A stretch of 64,000 nucleotides of DNA from positions 1 through 64,000 of the forward strand of contig JAZRDR010000003.1 of NCBI GenBank assembly GCA_045660445.1. Reading direction: 5' to 3'. Origin of the DNA: Faeciplasma sp045660445. Its GTDB lineage: Bacteria; Bacillota; Clostridia; Oscillospirales; Ruminococcaceae. Every line of letters starts with the position of its first letter. The stretch's first letter is position 1. A program made the translations under genes and the position numbers. Positions 57,106 through 64,000 of the stretch are shown here, in pieces. The notes beneath the pieces are model-generated. The model had not been told where the DNA came from, searched no databases, and worked only from the letters and a program-made list of their open reading frames with translations.

Positions 57106-57135
57106 TTGACACAACTATAATATATATGCTAAAAT
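57106..57135 (+). promoter_or_regulatory. Sigma-A-type promoter for the purine operon
   Basis: TTGACA at 57106-57111, 18 bases, TAAAAT at 57130-57135. Transcription would start about 30 bases before the riboswitch. Confidence 0.78.
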
Positions 57136-57173
57136 CAGAATATGATCCGGCACGCCTTATGCTTGGATTTTGC

Positions 57174-57247
57174 CTCTTCGTGACTGACGGCTTAATGTGA
57201 ATTAACACAATGAAGCGAAGAGAATATTTGCCGACCGTCTGGGTGTG
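57174..57247 (+). ncRNA. ZTP (pfl) riboswitch
   Basis: P1 stem CTCTTCG (57174-57180)/CGAAGAG (57216-57222) frames the conserved GTGACTGACGG block, and the second conserved block CCGACCGTCTGGGT (57231-57244) follows. The pseudoknot GACGG/CCGTC is kept by paired changes relative to the common GGCGG/CCGCC. This class senses ZMP/ZTP and sits before purine and folate genes; here it precedes purE. Confidence 0.93.
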
Positions 57248-57287
57248 CTTATTTCGTATTGCGGGATGAGTGCGCCCTTAATTTTTT
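57241..57287 (+). terminator. ZTP-riboswitch expression-platform terminator
   Basis: GGGTGTGCTT (57241-57250) pairs over its whole length (with wobble pairs) with GAGTGCGCCC (57268-57277), followed by TTAATTTTTT. The left arm includes the end of the conserved CTGGGT aptamer block, so ligand binding should block the hairpin and let transcription continue. Confidence 0.88.
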
Positions 57288-57343
57288 AGCGCTTTGCCCC
57301 GAGCGCGGCGCAGCCTGTGCGAGGGCGTGGCGCCCCGACGCTA
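57287..57343. repeat. GC-rich element E in the purine-operon leader
   Basis: TAGCG/CGCTA ends enclose GCGCT/AGCGC and GGCGC/GCGCC stems. It lies between the riboswitch terminator and the purE ribosome site, so it is transcribed when the switch is on. It contains the shared word CCGAGC. Confidence 0.55.
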
Positions 57344-57377
57344 TGGATTTTAAAATTTTACATCAGGAGGAAACCAC

Positions 57378-57872
57378 ATGAGAAAAGTCGGAATTGTTAT
57401 GGGAAGCGACAGCGATATGCCTATCGTTAAAAAGGCTATTGACACTCTTGCATCTTTCGGAGTTCCTTACGAAGTGCACATTTATTCTGCACACCGCACT
57501 CCCGTTGAAGCAAGAGATTTTGCTGTGAACGCACGCGCTAACGGCTTTGGCGCTATTATTGCCGCTGCAGGCATGGCTGCGCACCTTGCAGGAGCGATTG
57601 CTGCAAACACCTCCCTTCCCGTTATCGGTATACCCTGTAAATCAACTAATTTAGACGGCATTGACGCCCTTTTGTCAACAGTTCAAATGCCTTCGGGAAT
57701 TCCCGTTGCCACTGTTGCCATAAACGGTGCTGTTAATGCCGCTTTAATTTGCATTCAGATACTCGCAGTCGAGGATAAGGACCTTGCTGCAAAGCTTGAT
57801 GCAAAGCGTGCAAGCGATGCTGCTGCTGTTCTTGAAAAGGACGCAAAGTTGCAGGCAGAGCTTAACGCATAA
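57378..57872 (+). CDS. purE: N5-carboxyaminoimidazole ribonucleotide mutase
   Basis: A 164-residue class I PurE that moves the carboxyl group from N5-CAIR to give CAIR in purine synthesis. G-I-V-M-G-S-D-S-D at residues 5-13, the S-A-H-R-T-P catalytic histidine block near residue 37 and the G-M-A-A-H-L-A-G block near residue 64 are diagnostic. AGGAGG precedes the ATG. First structural gene of the operon, under the ZTP riboswitch. Confidence 0.96.
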   Translation: MRKVGIVMGSDSDMPIVKKAIDTLASFGVPYEVHIYSAHRTPVEARDFAVNARANGFGAIIAAAGMAAHLAGAIAANTSLPVIGIPCKSTNLDGIDALLSTVQMPSGIPVATVAINGAVNAALICIQILAVEDKDLAAKLDAKRASDAAAVLEKDAKLQAELNA

Positions 57873-57913
57873 TAAATCGCAAACATTTTTCGCAAAGATA
57901 CGGAGGAATATAT

Positions 57914-59338
57914 ATGGGAGGATTTTTCGGAGCTGTATGCAAGCGTGACGTTATCGAAGACGTTTTCTTCGGAACTGACTATCATTCTCACCTCGGCACA
58001 AGACGAGGCGGTATGGCTGCATACGACAAAGAAATCGGCTTACAAAGAGATATCCACAACATTCAAAACTCGCCCTTCAGAACTAAATTCGAACACGTCA
58101 CCGATGAGATGCAGGGCTTTTCAGCCATCGGCTGCATAAGTGACTCTGACCCTCAGCCGCTTTTGATCCGCACAAAAGCAGGATCCTATGCTATTTGCAC
58201 CATCGGAATCATCAACAACTCTGATGAGCTTATCGAAAAGTATCTTTTCAATTCGAACGGCCACTTCAACGCCATGACGGGCGGAAAGATCAACTCGACC
58301 GAGCTTGTTGCCTCGCTCATCGGCCTTAAGGAAACCCTTGTTGAAGGTATCGCATTTGCTCAGGAGGTTATAGATGGCACCTGCTCGATACTCATTCTGA
58401 AAAAGGGCGGAGATATCGTTGCCGCCAGAGATAAGATGGGCAGACTTCCCATCATCATCGGAAAAAGCGAAGACGGTTTTTGTGCTTCGTTCGAATCCTT
58501 TGCATATCAAAAGCTTGGATTTGAAACATATAAAGAGCTTGGCCCCGGCGAGATCGTTGAGCTGAAAGCCGACAGTTGCATTCAGTTAAAGGCTCCCGGC
58601 AAGGAAATGCGTATCTGTGCATTTTTATGGAGCTATTACGGCTATCCCACCTCGACATATGAGGGAATCAACGTCGAAGTGATGAGATACAGAAACGGCG
58701 AGATAATGGCAAGATATGACCAGGCAAACGGCAACAAGTATGACATCGACTATGTTGGCGGTGTTCCCGATTCGGGTACTCCCCACGCTATCGGATATGC
58801 CAACCAAAGCCACATCCCATTTGCAAGACCGTTTATAAAATACACTCCCACCTGGGCAAGAAGCTTCACCCCTGCAAAGCAATCTGAAAGAAACAAGGTT
58901 GCAAAGATGAAGCAGATGCCGGTTATCGAGCTTATCAAAGACAAGAACCTCTTGTTTGTAGACGACTCGATCGTAAGAGGAACACAGCTTCGCGAGACTG
59001 TTGAATTCTTATACGAAAACGGCGCTAAGTCTGTACATATGAGAAGCGCTTGCCCGCCCATCATGTATGGCTGCAAATATTTAAACTTCAGCCGTGCAAC
59101 AAATGACATGGAGCTTATCACAAGAAGCACCATCACGGAGCTTGAGGGCGAAGAGGGCTTTAACCATCTTGATGAATACGCAAGCTCTGAAACCGAAAGA
59201 GGAAAGGCAATGCGCCACACGATATCCCAAAAGCTCGGCTTTGATTCTCTTGAATTCCAGTCGCTCGAGGGACTTATCGAGTCGATCGGAATCGAACGCT
59301 GCAAGCTTTGTACTTATTGCTGGGATGGCAAGGAATAA
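57914..59338 (+). CDS. purF: Amidophosphoribosyltransferase-like protein (no N-terminal Cys)
   Basis: A 474-residue protein. The C-terminal half has the PRPP site F-V-D-D-S-I-V-R-G-T near residue 353 and the cysteines (A-C-P near 378, C-x-L-C-x-Y-C at the end) that bind a 4Fe-4S cluster in the Bacillus type. The N-terminal half is a class II glutaminase fold with L-G-T-R-R-G-G-M-A. The normal start is Met-Cys-Gly, Cys being the glutaminase nucleophile; here it is M-G-G-F-F-G, so the nucleophile is absent. It may use free ammonia or another mechanism. CGGAGG precedes the ATG; second gene of the operon. Confidence 0.88.
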   Translation: MGGFFGAVCKRDVIEDVFFGTDYHSHLGTRRGGMAAYDKEIGLQRDIHNIQNSPFRTKFEHVTDEMQGFSAIGCISDSDPQPLLIRTKAGSYAICTIGIINNSDELIEKYLFNSNGHFNAMTGGKINSTELVASLIGLKETLVEGIAFAQEVIDGTCSILILKKGGDIVAARDKMGRLPIIIGKSEDGFCASFESFAYQKLGFETYKELGPGEIVELKADSCIQLKAPGKEMRICAFLWSYYGYPTSTYEGINVEVMRYRNGEIMARYDQANGNKYDIDYVGGVPDSGTPHAIGYANQSHIPFARPFIKYTPTWARSFTPAKQSERNKVAKMKQMPVIELIKDKNLLFVDDSIVRGTQLRETVEFLYENGAKSVHMRSACPPIMYGCKYLNFSRATNDMELITRSTITELEGEEGFNHLDEYASSETERGKAMRHTISQKLGFDSLEFQSLEGLIESIGIERCKLCTYCWDGKE

Positions 59339-59386
59339 ATAAAAATAAGCAATCTCAAATATCAATTTGAAAGGAAAAAATATATT

Positions 59387-60436
59387 ATGAGCATCAAGTC
59401 TAAATCGGATAGCTATGCTGCTGCCGGCGTTGATATTACCGCAGGCTATAAAGCAGTAGAACTTATGAAATCGCATATCGCAAGAACCAAGAACGAAGGC
59501 TGTTTGGACGACGTTGGCGGATTCGGCGGTTGCTTTGGTCTTAACCTTGCAGGAATAAGCGAACCTGTTTTGGTTTCCGGAACCGACGGTTGCGGAACAA
59601 AGGTTAAGATGGCAATTTTGATGGACAAGCACGACACCATCGGTATCGATGCCGTTGCAATGTGCGTTAACGACATCATCTGCTGCGGCGCGAAGCCACT
59701 CTTCTTCCTTGACTATATCGCTTGCGGAAAGAATATTCCCGAAAAGATCGCTGCAATAGTAAGCGGCGTTGCTGAGGGTTGCGTTCAGTCTGGCGCTGCA
59801 CTCATCGGCGGTGAGACTGCTGAGCATCCCGGAATGATGCCCGTTGAAGAATATGACCTTGCAGGCTTTGCTGTGGGCGTTGTTGACAAGAAAAAGATCT
59901 TAGACAATACCAGAATGGCTGAAGGCGACGTTGTTATAGCACTTGCTTCAAGCGGTGTTCATTCAAACGGATTCTCGCTCTGCCGCAAGGTGTTTAATAT
60001 CGACAATAATGATCCCAAGCTTTACGAAGCAAGAGAAGAGCTTGGCGGAAAGACCGTTGCAGAAACTCTTTTAACTCCCACAAGAATTTACGTTAAGAGC
60101 GTTTTGGCACTTTTGGAAAGCGTTGACGTTAAGGGCATCAGCCACATCACAGGCGGCGGCTTCTATGAAAACATTCCGAGATCTATCCCCGAAGGACTTA
60201 CTGCAAAGATCAATAAGTCTGCAGTTAAGGTTTTGCCTATCTTTGATCTTATCGCTAAAGAAGGCAACATTCCCGAAAGAGATATGTTTAACACCTATAA
60301 CATGGGCGTTGGTATGAGCATTGTCGTTCCCGCAAACGAAGTAGACAAGGCTCTTGAGATCCTTAAGGCAAATGGCGAGGATGCTTACGTTATCGGCGAG
60401 ATCATCAAGGGCGATGAAGGCGTGGTGCTCGAATGA
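59387..60436 (+). CDS. purM: Phosphoribosylaminoimidazole synthetase (AIR synthetase)
   Basis: A 349-residue ATP-dependent enzyme closing the imidazole ring. S-Y-A-A-A-G-V-D near residue 8, G-T-D-G-C-G-T-K near residue 65, M-C-V-N-D-I near 91, G-G-E-T-A-E near 140 and H-I-T-G-G-G-F near 250 form the family pattern. GAAAGGAAA precedes the ATG. Its stop overlaps the purN start (ATGA). Confidence 0.97.
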   Translation: MSIKSKSDSYAAAGVDITAGYKAVELMKSHIARTKNEGCLDDVGGFGGCFGLNLAGISEPVLVSGTDGCGTKVKMAILMDKHDTIGIDAVAMCVNDIICCGAKPLFFLDYIACGKNIPEKIAAIVSGVAEGCVQSGAALIGGETAEHPGMMPVEEYDLAGFAVGVVDKKKILDNTRMAEGDVVIALASSGVHSNGFSLCRKVFNIDNNDPKLYEAREELGGKTVAETLLTPTRIYVKSVLALLESVDVKGISHITGGGFYENIPRSIPEGLTAKINKSAVKVLPIFDLIAKEGNIPERDMFNTYNMGVGMSIVVPANEVDKALEILKANGEDAYVIGEIIKGDEGVVLE

Positions 60437-61068
60437 TGCATAAAAAGATAGCAGTTTTGGTTTCGGGCGGCGGAACAAACCTGCAGGCCCTTATCGATGC
60501 TGAAAAGCGCGGAGAATTGGGCTGTGGCAAGATCTCTTTGGTTATAGCATCAAAGCCGGGCGTTTATGCTTTAGAACGTGCAAGTCAAAACGGCATTGAG
60601 TCACTTGTTTTGGCAAGAAAAGAATATGACAGCATTGCGGCCTATTCAAAGGCACTTGCCGACACTCTTGTCGAAAAGGGTGCTGATCTTGTCGTTCTGG
60701 CAGGATTTTTGACCATCATCGACGAGCAGGTTTACGAAAAGTTCCCCAACAAGATCTTAAACGTTCACCCTGCACTTATCCCGTCTTTCTGCGGAAAAGG
60801 CTATTACGGACTTTACGTTCACGAGGCTGCTCTTGAAAAGGGCGTTAAGGTCTCGGGCGCGACAGTTCACATCGTAACTCCCGAATGTGATGCAGGGCCC
60901 ATCGTTTTGCAGAAGGCTGTTGAGGTTAGAGATGGCGACACTCCCGAAACACTTCAAAGAAGAATCATGGAAGAGGCTGAGTGGAAGATCCTTCCCGAGG
61001 CTGTAAGACTTTTCTGCGAAGACAAAATAATCGTTAAAGACAACAAAACATATATTAAAGGAGAATGA
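60433..61068 (+). CDS. purN: Glycinamide ribonucleotide formyltransferase
   Basis: A 211-residue folate-dependent enzyme. V-S-G-G-G-T-N-L-Q-A near residues 10-19, L-A-G-F-L-T-I near 88 and the catalytic N-V-H-P-A-L-I-P-S-F block with D-A-G-P-I near 155 identify PurN, which transfers a formyl group from 10-formyl-tetrahydrofolate to GAR. It overlaps purM by four bases. The order purM-purN is common. Confidence 0.96.
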   Translation: MMHKKIAVLVSGGGTNLQALIDAEKRGELGCGKISLVIASKPGVYALERASQNGIESLVLARKEYDSIAAYSKALADTLVEKGADLVVLAGFLTIIDEQVYEKFPNKILNVHPALIPSFCGKGYYGLYVHEAALEKGVKVSGATVHIVTPECDAGPIVLQKAVEVRDGDTPETLQRRIMEEAEWKILPEAVRLFCEDKIIVKDNKTYIKGE

Positions 61069-61070
61069 GC

Positions 61071-61787
61071 ATGAAGGTATTATCAATTGCAAACGAACTT
61101 AATTCTTTAGCTTATCACGGCAGAGGAATTATCATCGGCAAGAGTGCTGACGGCAAAAAGGCAATCACTGCTTATTTCATCATGGGCAGAAGCGAAAACA
61201 GCCGTAACCGCGTTTTCGTTGCTGAGGGTGACGCTATGCGCACTAAAGCATTCGACGAATCCAAGATGACCGACCCTCATCTTATCATCTACTATCCCGT
61301 AAGAGTTTTGGGTAACAAGACCATCGTTACCAACGGCGATCAGACTGACACCATTTATGACCTTATGGACAAGCAGATGACCTTTGAACAGGCTTTAAGA
61401 ACCCGTGAATTCGAAGATGACAAGCCCAACTTCACACCCAGAATCTCCGGCATCATCCACCTTGAAAACGGCGATATGAATTATGCAATGTCCATTTTAA
61501 AGAGCGCCGAGGGTGATGATTCATCTTGCGAAAGATTTACATATGCTTATTCTAATCCCATCAAGGGAAGAGCTAAGTTCATCCACACCTATAACGGTGA
61601 CGGCAATCCCCTTCCCTCTTACGAAGGCGAGCCCAAGACCTTAGAACTTCCCGATACAGATATCGACTCGCTTACAGACCTTATCTGGACAAACTTAAAC
61701 GAAGACAACAAGGTTTCCTTGTTTGTTAGATATATCGACCTTGCTACCGGCGAGGCTGAAACAAGAATCGTTAACAAGAACAACTAA
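61071..61787 (+). CDS. IMP cyclohydrolase, archaeal PurO-like
   Basis: A 238-residue protein resembling PurO: the Y-H-G-R-G-I-I-I-G front block, Y-F-I-M-G-R-S-x-N-S-R-N-R near residue 37 and the Y-P-V-R segment near 82. PurO closes FAICAR to IMP, the last step of the pathway, in many archaea. AAAGGAG seven bases before the ATG at 61071 fixes the start (an ATG at 61065 is too close). It stands in for the cyclohydrolase half of bacterial PurH, next to the separate transformylase gene. Confidence 0.87.
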   Translation: MKVLSIANELNSLAYHGRGIIIGKSADGKKAITAYFIMGRSENSRNRVFVAEGDAMRTKAFDESKMTDPHLIIYYPVRVLGNKTIVTNGDQTDTIYDLMDKQMTFEQALRTREFEDDKPNFTPRISGIIHLENGDMNYAMSILKSAEGDDSSCERFTYAYSNPIKGRAKFIHTYNGDGNPLPSYEGEPKTLELPDTDIDSLTDLIWTNLNEDNKVSLFVRYIDLATGEAETRIVNKNN

Positions 61788-61800
61788 GGAGGAAACGAAA

Positions 61801-62985
61801 ATGAAAGAATTCGAACTTAAATATGGATGCAACCCCAACCAGAAGCCCTCTAAGATCTATATGGCAAACGGCGAGGAGTTGCCTATCGAAATTTTGTGCG
61901 GCAGACCCGGATACATCAACTTTTTAGATGCTTTTAACTCTTGGCAGCTTGTTAAAGAGCTTAAGGAAGCTTTGGGCCTTCCCGCTGTAACCTCCTTCAA
62001 GCACGTTTCTCCCACCTCGGCAGCAGTTGGTATTCCCCTTTCCGACAAGCTTAAGAAAGCTTGCTTTGTTGTCGATATCGAAGGATTGGACGAATCCCCC
62101 TTGGCTTGCGCATATGCAAGAGCAAGAGGAACAGACAGAATGTGCTCCTTCGGCGACTGGGTTGCACTTTCTGACGTTTGCGACGTTACAACCGCACTTT
62201 TAATTAAGCGTGAGGTTTCCGACGGCGTTATCGCTCCCGGTTACGAGCCTGAAGCTCTTGAGATCCTCAAGTCCAAGAGAAAGGGCAACTATAACATCGT
62301 TAAGATCGACCCTGACTACGTTCCTGCACCCATCGAAACCAAGCAGGTTTACGGAATTACATTCGAGCAGGGCAGAAATAATTTTGAGATCAACCGCGAG
62401 CTTCTTTCAAACGTTGTTACCGCTAACAAGGAGCTTCCTGAAAGCGCAATAAGAGACCTTATCATCTCCCTTATCACCTTGAAGTACACTCAGTCGAACT
62501 CTGTTTGCTTCGCTTATGACGGACAGGCTATCGGCGTTGGTGCAGGTCAGCAGTCTCGTGTTCACTGCACAAGACTTGCAGGCGGCAAGGCTGACACTTG
62601 GTTCTTGCGCCAGTATGACAAGGTTTTGAACCTCCCCTTCAAGGATACCTTGGGCAGACCTGACAGAGACAACGTTATCGACGGTTACATCAACAAGAAC
62701 GAAGAAGACGTTTGCGCAGATGGCAACTGGCAGAAATACTTTACCGTTCAGCCTGAGCCTTTGACTGACGAAGAAGCAAGAGCTTACCTTGCAACTATCG
62801 ACGGTGTAGCTCTTGGCTCTGATGCATTCTTCCCGTTCTCTGACAACATTGAAAGAGCAAAGAAATCCGGCGTTAAGTATATCGCAGAGCCCGGTGGATC
62901 TATAAGAGACGACTTGGTTATTGAATGCGCTGACAGATATGGCATGGCAATGGCATTCACCGGAATGAGACTCTTCCACCACTAA
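61801..62985 (+). CDS. Stand-alone AICAR transformylase
   Basis: A 394-residue protein that corresponds to the C-terminal domain of PurH without the cyclohydrolase domain. G-C-N-P-N-Q-K-P near residue 10, the catalytic S-F-K-H-V-S-P block near residue 64, the R-A-R-G-T-D-R-M block and Q-S-N-S-V-x-F-A near residue 222 are characteristic. It formylates AICAR (ZMP) with 10-formyl-tetrahydrofolate; its substrate is the ligand sensed by the operon's riboswitch. AAGGAGG precedes the ATG. Confidence 0.93.
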   Translation: MKEFELKYGCNPNQKPSKIYMANGEELPIEILCGRPGYINFLDAFNSWQLVKELKEALGLPAVTSFKHVSPTSAAVGIPLSDKLKKACFVVDIEGLDESPLACAYARARGTDRMCSFGDWVALSDVCDVTTALLIKREVSDGVIAPGYEPEALEILKSKRKGNYNIVKIDPDYVPAPIETKQVYGITFEQGRNNFEINRELLSNVVTANKELPESAIRDLIISLITLKYTQSNSVCFAYDGQAIGVGAGQQSRVHCTRLAGGKADTWFLRQYDKVLNLPFKDTLGRPDRDNVIDGYINKNEEDVCADGNWQKYFTVQPEPLTDEEARAYLATIDGVALGSDAFFPFSDNIERAKKSGVKYIAEPGGSIRDDLVIECADRYGMAMAFTGMRLFHH

Positions 62986-63006
62986 TTAACGAGAGGACAA
63001 CGCGTT

Positions 63007-64000
63007 ATGAAGATAATGGTTGTTGGTGGCGGAGGGCGCGAGCACGCCATCATTAAAAAGATAAAAGAAAATACGTCTGTTGAAAAAATATATGCTCTTC
63101 CCGGCAACGGCGGCATTGCCGCTGATGCCGAGTGCGTTAACATCTCGGCAACCGATATTGCAGGGATAGTTGATTTTGCAGTTACAAACGGCATTGATTA
63201 TGCCGTTGTAGCTCCCGATGATCCGCTTGTTTTGGGCGCTGTTGATGCTCTTGAAGAAAAAGGTATCCCCTGCTTCGGCCCAAAGGCAAACGCCGCTATA
63301 ATCGAGGGCAGCAAGGTCTTTTCGAAAGAGCTTATGAAGAAATACGGCATCCCAACTGCCGCATTCGAAGTGTTTGACGATGCCGAAAAGGCTTTGGAAT
63401 ATTTGCATACAGCACCCATTCCCACAGTTATCAAGGCTGACGGTTTGGCACTTGGCAAGGGCGTTATCATCGCTTTAACAAGAGAGGAAGCTTATGACGC
63501 TGTTAAGTCCATCATGCAGGACAAGGCATTCGGTAAATCGGGCGATAACATCGTTATCGAGGAGTTCCTTGAAGGACCCGAGGTTTCGGTTTTGGCTTTT
63601 ACTGACGGCAAGTGTGTTAAGCCAATGATATCCTCGATGGACCACAAGAGAGCTTTAGACGGCGACAAGGGACTTAACACCGGCGGCATGGGAACTGTTG
63701 CTCCCAACCCTTATTACACTCCCGACATTGCAAGCGTTTGCATGGAAAAGATCTTCCTTCCCACAATTAACGCCATGAATGCCGAGGGCAGAACCTTTAA
63801 GGGCTGCTTATACTTCGGCCTTATGATCACAAAGGACGGCCCCAAGGTTATTGAATATAACTGCCGATTCGGCGATCCCGAAACACAGGTCGTTTTGCCG
63901 CTTCTCCAGTCCGACCTTTTGACTGTTATGCAGGCTGTTACAAACGGCACTTTGGCTGAATGCGAAGTTAAGTTTGCCGAAAAACACGCTTGCTGTGTCA
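63007..64000 (+). CDS. purD: Phosphoribosylamine-glycine ligase (cut by window end)
   Basis: The frame opens at ATG 63007 after GAGAGGA and runs past the window end, giving 331 residues of an expected roughly 420. V-G-G-G-G-R-E-H-A at residues 5-13 starts the N-terminal domain. The ATP-grasp part has K-A-D-G-L-A-L-G-K-G-V near 143, D-H-K-R near 212, N-T-G-G-M-G near 224 and E-Y-N-C-R-F-G-D-P near 285. PurD makes GAR from phosphoribosylamine and glycine. Last visible gene of the operon. Confidence 0.96.
   Translation, partial: MKIMVVGGGGREHAIIKKIKENTSVEKIYALPGNGGIAADAECVNISATDIAGIVDFAVTNGIDYAVVAPDDPLVLGAVDALEEKGIPCFGPKANAAIIEGSKVFSKELMKKYGIPTAAFEVFDDAEKALEYLHTAPIPTVIKADGLALGKGVIIALTREEAYDAVKSIMQDKAFGKSGDNIVIEEFLEGPEVSVLAFTDGKCVKPMISSMDHKRALDGDKGLNTGGMGTVAPNPYYTPDIASVCMEKIFLPTINAMNAEGRTFKGCLYFGLMITKDGPKVIEYNCRFGDPETQVVLPLLQSDLLTVMQAVTNGTLAECEVKFAEKHACCV

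Noticed and set aside
1..64000. CRISPR arrays, rRNA, transposases, phage structural or defence genes
   Set aside because: No regularly spaced repeats, rRNA motifs, or recombinase, capsid or nuclease-defence signatures were seen on either strand.

Overview
This 64 kb window looks like a chromosome segment of an anaerobic, spore-forming member of the class Clostridia (Bacillota), probably a gut Oscillospirales-like lineage. I cannot name a genus from sequence alone. The pointers are moderate GC with strong AGGAGG-type ribosome sites and several TTG/GTG starts; sporulation and germination genes (spoIVB, ypeB, spoVAD, spoVAE); type III glutamine synthetase; an archaeal-type phosphoglycerate mutase; an aldo/keto reductase with ferredoxin-like clusters; and TPP and ZTP riboswitches.

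Layout. 1-2 kb: AT-rich acetyltransferases and two small zinc-ribbon membrane proteins. 2-9 kb: an amidase-domain protein, a HAD phosphatase, an M32 carboxypeptidase, an F420-ligase-family protein, a CE2-like esterase and an ApgM-type mutase. 9-15 kb: one 1983-residue cyclic-glucan-synthase-like membrane protein. 15-24.8 kb: DacA, a phosphoesterase, riboswitch-controlled ThiT, a lipid kinase, an NlpC/P60-like protein without its catalytic residues, an FkbM methyltransferase, CoaX, a lipoprotein, a DUF1934 protein and MurI. 25-27.8 kb: spoIVB followed by two extra copies of its 3' end separated by cargo genes. 28-32.7 kb: an EF-G paralogue, YpeB and fructose-bisphosphate aldolase. 32.7-39.6 kb: a clan GH-A glycosidase, a MATE exporter, SpoVAD/SpoVAE, a lipoprotein and a cyclophilin. 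39.6-43.3 kb: a remarkable nested hairpin element, then uvrC, rsmD, coaD and a coiled-coil gene. 43.4-50 kb: aspartokinase, tRNA-Val, a thyA-folA operon, CarD and glnN. 50-57 kb: a phosphohexomutase, a GH95 fucosidase, a solute-binding lipoprotein and the aldo/keto reductase. 57-64 kb: the purine operon purE-F-M-N-(PurO-like)-(AICAR transformylase)-purD, led by a ZTP riboswitch and cut by the window end.

How the parts work together. The purine operon covers the later de novo steps to IMP. It has a split PurH (separate transformylase and archaeal-type cyclohydrolase). Its riboswitch family senses ZMP/ZTP, which builds up when the folate-dependent transformylase stalls; the folate recycling pair thyA-folA lies 12 kb away. 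Carbohydrate use appears as an orphan binding lipoprotein, a cytoplasmic fucosidase and a phosphohexomutase.

Most unusual signals. (1) A perfectly nested five-hairpin, 160-base element in front of uvrC, one of about six GC-rich palindromic intergenic elements. (2) Repeated duplication of gene 3' ends (spoIVB twice, glnN once, one terminator once) flanking small inserts. In the two clear cases nearly every difference between copies is synonymous, as expected if an integrating element supplies a replacement gene tail. (3) Three conserved enzyme frames (NlpC/P60, cyclic-glucan synthase, PurF) that appear to lack canonical catalytic residues. No CRISPR array, rRNA, transposase or phage structural gene was seen.
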